The position numbers were made by a program, and so were the translations under genes. 64,000 bases of DNA from Dokdonella sp. (GTDB taxonomy: Bacteria > Pseudomonadota > Gammaproteobacteria > Xanthomonadales > Rhodanobacteraceae), in assembly GCA_019634795.1 (NCBI GenBank), contig JAHCAR010000003.1, positions 124,001 through 188,000 of the forward strand. Reading direction: 5' to 3'. Of the stretch, positions 58,800-64,000 are shown one piece after another. The notes below the pieces were generated by a model, which did not search any database, was not told where the DNA came from, and was given only the letters and a program-made list of their open reading frames with translations. The stretch's first letter is position 1. Each line of letters starts with the position of its first letter.

Positions 58800-59645
58800 A
58801 TGAAATCCATTTCGGGAATACTCAAATCGGCCTGTGTGCTGCTGATCCTGGTTGCGCTCGGTGCAGGCGTGTTCATCTGGTCCGGGGTCTACAACATCGG
58901 GGCAGACGATCCGCACATGCGAACAACGTACGCTTTGCTTGAAACTTTGCGCGATCGTTCCATTGGGATTCGTGCGTCGAAATTGACCGTACCTGACCTC
59001 TCCGATCCGGCAAAGGCTTTGCAAGGCGCTGGCAACTACAACGCGATGTGCGTCGGCTGCCATCTCGCGCCGGGCATGGTTGAGTCAGAACTGAGCAAGG
59101 GTCTCTATCCGGCGCCTCCCAATCTCTCGAAATATCCTGTTGAACTGGCCCAAGCGTTCTGGGTGATCAAGCATGGAATCAAGGCCTCGGGAATGCCGGC
59201 CTGGGGCAAGAGCATGGAAGATGCCTATATCTGGAACATGGCAGCATTCCTGCAAAAGCTGCCAACGCTCGATGCCAAACAATACCAGGCAATGGTTGCG
59301 AACAGCGGTGGTCATTCGCACGGGGGAGGTGAAAGTGGGCACGAGCATGAGCATGAAGCCTCGACCGATTCGGAGGATACTCATGATGCTCACGAAGGTG
59401 CTCACTCACATGAGACAGGTGAAGCCGTCGAACACAACGGCAGTGATTCGGACCATCACCATGACGACGCGGCGATGCAGGCAAAGGAGTCCATTGCAAA
59501 CGCGCAAACCGCAGAGGCCCATGGACATGGCGATAGCTCAAAAGATCAGGCAATGACGACGCACACGCATGCCGATGGCACAGTGGAGAGTCATCCAGTA
59601 AAACCCGAAGTCGAAACTGACGACGGCCACGACCACAAACATTGA
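58800..59645 (+). CDS. Membrane-anchored cytochrome c with His-rich tail
   Basis: A 281-residue protein. N-terminal membrane segment (ACVLLILVALGAGVFIWSGVYNIG), a single class I cytochrome c domain with haem motif CVGCH (84-88) and axial Met in SGMPAWG (about 132), then about 110 residues with many His, Glu and Asp (GHSHGGG, GHEHEHE, HSHE, DHHHDD, HTHADG, GHDHKH). The haem domain resembles those in cop clusters; the tail looks like a metal buffer. It starts 16 bases after copB. Possible role: electron exit from CopA-oxidised copper. Confidence 0.8.
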   Translation: MKSISGILKSACVLLILVALGAGVFIWSGVYNIGADDPHMRTTYALLETLRDRSIGIRASKLTVPDLSDPAKALQGAGNYNAMCVGCHLAPGMVESELSKGLYPAPPNLSKYPVELAQAFWVIKHGIKASGMPAWGKSMEDAYIWNMAAFLQKLPTLDAKQYQAMVANSGGHSHGGGESGHEHEHEASTDSEDTHDAHEGAHSHETGEAVEHNGSDSDHHHDDAAMQAKESIANAQTAEAHGHGDSSKDQAMTTHTHADGTVESHPVKPEVETDDGHDHKH

Positions 59646-59656
59646 GGAAAGAGATC

Positions 59657-60154
59657 ATGACAATGAAGAAACCAGTAGCAGCTGTATTGGCCGTGCTCGT
59701 ATTTGCCCTTTCGGCCTCATCCAGTGCCCACGAAGAAGCAACCAAGGATCCGACATCATCGATGGATGTTCCGGTCGCCGCGCAAGGCGCCACTGCAGTT
59801 GTCGATCGTTTCGGGGCCGCACTCCAGAAGGCTGATTTGGCGACAGTCGAAGCCATACTTGATCCCGACGTCCTCATACTCGAGAGCGGCGGGGCGGAAC
59901 GCAACCGGAAGGAATACCTCGGCCACCACGCACCCGCAGATGCCAAATTTCTAAAGGACGCACATATCCAGATGACGCACCGGACCGCCCGACGCGACGG
60001 CGACCTGGTCTGGGTCGGAACCGAAAGTGAAGTTCATACCCAGAAGGATGGCAAGCCCCTGACGCTACTCAGCAGTGAAACCATGGTCTTGAAACTGGAG
60101 GCTGATGACTGGCGCATCGTCCACATCCACTGGTCGTCGCGACCGAAGAAATAG
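59657..60154 (+). CDS. NTF2-like (DUF4440/SnoaL) secreted protein
   Basis: A 165-residue protein with a signal peptide (PVAAVLAVLVFALSASSSAHE) and an NTF2-like cone: VVDRFGAALQKADLATVEAILDPDVLILESGG, then HIQMTHRTARRDGDLVWVGTESEV, LSSETMVLKLEADDWRIVHIHWSSRPKK. The fold is common in Cu/Ag clusters; catalytic residues are not identifiable. GAGGAAAG precedes the start. Confidence 0.75.
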   Translation: MTMKKPVAAVLAVLVFALSASSSAHEEATKDPTSSMDVPVAAQGATAVVDRFGAALQKADLATVEAILDPDVLILESGGAERNRKEYLGHHAPADAKFLKDAHIQMTHRTARRDGDLVWVGTESEVHTQKDGKPLTLLSSETMVLKLEADDWRIVHIHWSSRPKK

Positions 60155-60163
60155 GAGATCGAG

Positions 60164-60742
60164 ATGAACACACCCCGCTTGGTGTCGACCGCGGGCGCAA
60201 TGATCCTTGCGCTGGCGATGACGGCCTGTGCACCCTCCACGGAGGCAGAATCCACCGCCGCGGATTCCGCCGTGGTCCCTCGCATGGATGTGCGCGAAAC
60301 CGCCTTGGGATCGCCGCAGGGCGTGCTGATCCCGGCATCTCGCGATATCGCGCTGCCCAACGTCGTGGTGCACAAGAGCCCGAGCTGCGGCTGTTGCGGC
60401 GCTTGGGTGGAGCACATGCGCGCGGCAGGCTTCCCGGTCGAGGTGCGTGACGCGGACAATCTCGAACCGGTCAAGTCCCGGCTCGGCGTGCCCTACGGCA
60501 AGGGTTCCTGCCACACCGCCGAGGTCGACGGCTACTTCGTGGAAGGGCACGTCCCGGCCGGCGACATCAAACGCCTGCTGGCCGAACGCCCGGACGCCCG
60601 CGGACTGACTTTGCCAGGGATGCCGCTCGGTTCTCCGGGCATGGAGTTGCCGGATGGGACCGTGCAGCCGTATACCGTCGAGCTGGTGACCCGGGATGGC
60701 GGCACCCGTACTTTCGCGCATCACCCGGGATCAGGAGAGTAG
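60164..60742 (+). CDS. DUF411 metal-binding lipoprotein
   Basis: A 192-residue protein: signal with lipobox-like LAMTAC (Cys22), an acidic/Ala linker, then the DUF411 domain beginning VVVHKSPSCGCCGAWVEHMRAAGFPVEVRD (C75, C77, C78) and GVPYGKGSCHTAEVDGYFVEGHVPAGDIKRLL with a further Cys-His. CopG-like DUF411 proteins bind Cu+ by these cysteines. A C-terminal GLTLPGMPLGSPGME Met-rich loop may add ligands. The gene appears more GC-rich than its upstream neighbours. Confidence 0.85.
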   Translation: MNTPRLVSTAGAMILALAMTACAPSTEAESTAADSAVVPRMDVRETALGSPQGVLIPASRDIALPNVVVHKSPSCGCCGAWVEHMRAAGFPVEVRDADNLEPVKSRLGVPYGKGSCHTAEVDGYFVEGHVPAGDIKRLLAERPDARGLTLPGMPLGSPGMELPDGTVQPYTVELVTRDGGTRTFAHHPGSGE

Positions 60743-60798
60743 CGGCATGGGACGCGCGTACCGCAGGCGAGCACGCCGCCGGCCGCGGACGGCAGCGC

Positions 60799-60830
60799 TT
60801 GCCTCTGCACAATGATCAAGGGTGCAGGCT
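60799..60830 (+). promoter_or_regulatory. Possible MerR-type promoter/operator
   Basis: TTGCCT (60799-60804) stands 20 bases before CAGGCT, and an inverted repeat CTGCAC/GTGCAG (60805-60810 and 60822-60827) lies between, the layout of MerR-controlled promoters with a long spacer. It precedes the MerR gene and the Cu+-ATPase. Hexamers are weak matches, so this is tentative. Confidence 0.35.
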
Positions 60831-60868
60831 GGGATCGACGCCTGCCAGGACACTATTGGGAGATACGC

Positions 60869-61227
60869 ATGAAGATCGGAGAATTTGCGCTGCGCGCCAG
60901 TGTCGGCATCGACACCGTGCGGTACTGCGAGCGCCAGGGCCAGCCGTCGCCTTCGCAACGCCAAACCTCGGGATACCGCAACTATCGGGGCGAGGAGGTG
61001 GCGCGCCTGCGATTCGTGCGTCGTGCAAAGGCGCTGGACTTCAAAATAGTGGAGATCCGCGAGCTGCTCTTGTCCGATCACCGCGGCTCCGACATGGCCG
61101 ATGTCGAGGGCAGATTCACGGAACTGCAGCGCATGCGCAATGGACTCAAAACCTTGGCGGCGTCCTGTCAGGGGCAGGGTGCCCTTGAACAGTGCCCGAT
61201 CCTCGACGCACTCTCCAAGGATGCAGC

Positions 61228-61231
<4 letters not shown>
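60869..61231 (+). CDS. MerR-family metal-responsive regulator
   Basis: A 120-residue activator with the w[27 protein letters not shown] and wing [25 protein letters not shown], a dimerisation helix and a C-terminal C-x8-C (Cys100, Cys109) in [16 protein letters not shown]. The CPIL end and Cys spacing resemble ZntR/CadR/PbrR more than CueR (C-x7-C); a third Cys of that group (near 79) is missing. RYCERQGQ replaces the usual RYYE-x-x-GL. Start by GGGAG seven bases upstream. Overlaps the ATPase gene. Confidence 0.85.
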
Positions 61232-63564
<2,333 letters not shown>

Positions 63565-63717
63565 GAGTCGCCAATCCCTTGCTTGAAGCTGAATCGTTTT
63601 GTTGCTGGAGATGCAGCTCATCTCACATACATCCGAACTCCGCATGATGGGGATTGAGCACAGGCGTCGAACGACGTCGCTTGTCCAGATTCGAACTTCA
63701 CTGGGAGGAGATCGCAC

Positions 63718-64000
63718 ATGTCGAAATATCTGAAATTTGGTTCGATGATCGCCACATCGACCCTTGTCATGTTTGGCCTGATGTACCTCAACACCTATGC
63801 GCTGGATCATGTCTTCTTCAGCGAGACTCGCGCCTACATGGCTTTGATCATGGGAGCGACGATGGCAATTGTCATGTTGCTTTTCATGCTTGGCATGTAT
63901 GAGAACAAAAAGGTCAATGCGGGCATTCTTCTCGGCAGCGTACTCTTGTTCGGAGCCTCACTTTGGCTGGTCCGAAGCCAGGAAACAGTCGATGACGTCT
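63718..64000 (+). CDS. DUF305-type membrane protein, N-terminal part
   Basis: The first 94 codons of a protein cut by the window edge, preceded by GGGAGGAG. Three hydrophobic helices (MIATSTLVMFGLMYLNTYALDHVFFSETRA; YMALIMGATMAIVMLLFMLGMY; GILLGSVLLFGASLWLVRSQ) then TVDDV. This start is that of DUF305-containing proteins found in copper clusters, in which a His-rich helical DUF305 domain follows; that part lies outside the window. Confidence 0.7.
   Translation, partial: MSKYLKFGSMIATSTLVMFGLMYLNTYALDHVFFSETRAYMALIMGATMAIVMLLFMLGMYENKKVNAGILLGSVLLFGASLWLVRSQETVDDV

Overview
The window reads as chromosomal DNA of a GC-rich gammaproteobacterium of the Xanthomonadales/Lysobacterales (Rhodanobacteraceae or Lysobacteraceae type). 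Support comes from the lolC-lolD-comEC-exbB-exbD-msbA-lpxK order, GTAG-type REP palindromes like those of Stenotrophomonas/Xanthomonas relatives, CopL ahead of copAB, and a smpB/ratA-rnfH/bamE/fur block. The assignment is by gene order and protein resemblance only; no database search was possible.

Layout. 1-10.8 kb: housekeeping and small envelope genes (OmpW-like porin, two secreted proteins, an ArsR/SRPBCC pair, a c'-type cytochrome, tcdA, tatD-like, mgtE, a SleB-type hydrolase, a PhnD-like binding protein, ygfZ). 10.8-15.2 kb: succinate dehydrogenase operon with a 56-codon SDHAF4-like gene at its head and sdhE/ygfX at its tail. 15.2-15.9 kb: REP array. 16.1-24.5 kb: lipoprotein and lipid A export genes with comEC and an ExbBD pair. 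24.5-35.7 kb: a leader peptide and attenuator followed by a nine-gene leucine/valine/isoleucine operon (leuA-ilvE-leuCDB-ilvD-ilvC-ilvG-ilvN). 35.7-38.1 kb: an amplified palindromic element split by an IS256-family insertion with an 8-bp target duplication. 38.2-42.9 kb: PDZ lipoprotein, EamA transporter, tmRNA, smpB, ratA-rnfH, bamE, fur. 42.9-43.8 kb: a second array of the same palindromic element. 43.87 kb: tRNA-Arg(ACG).

From about 44.4 kb to the end lies a metal-resistance region that looks less GC-rich and may be acquired next to the tRNA. First come a small CzcI/CopL-like protein, an HME-RND pump (czcCBA), a PII-like protein, a CDF exporter and a Zn/Cd-type P1B ATPase. A decayed CDF fragment, a cluster of hairpins and a GDCCVxC-type protein mark a junction at 54.2-55.0 kb. 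The copper module follows: copL, the multicopper oxidase copA, copB, a cytochrome c with a His-rich tail, an NTF2-like protein, a DUF411 protein, a MerR regulator, a Cu+-type ATPase and a DUF305-type membrane protein cut by the window edge.

The best regulatory signal is the attenuator at 24.55-24.78 kb. A run of nine Leu/Val/Ile codons in ten sits just before a 7-base segment that is exactly complementary to the ascending arm of the terminator. The predicted transcription start falls on the leader AUG, so the leader mRNA may be leaderless.
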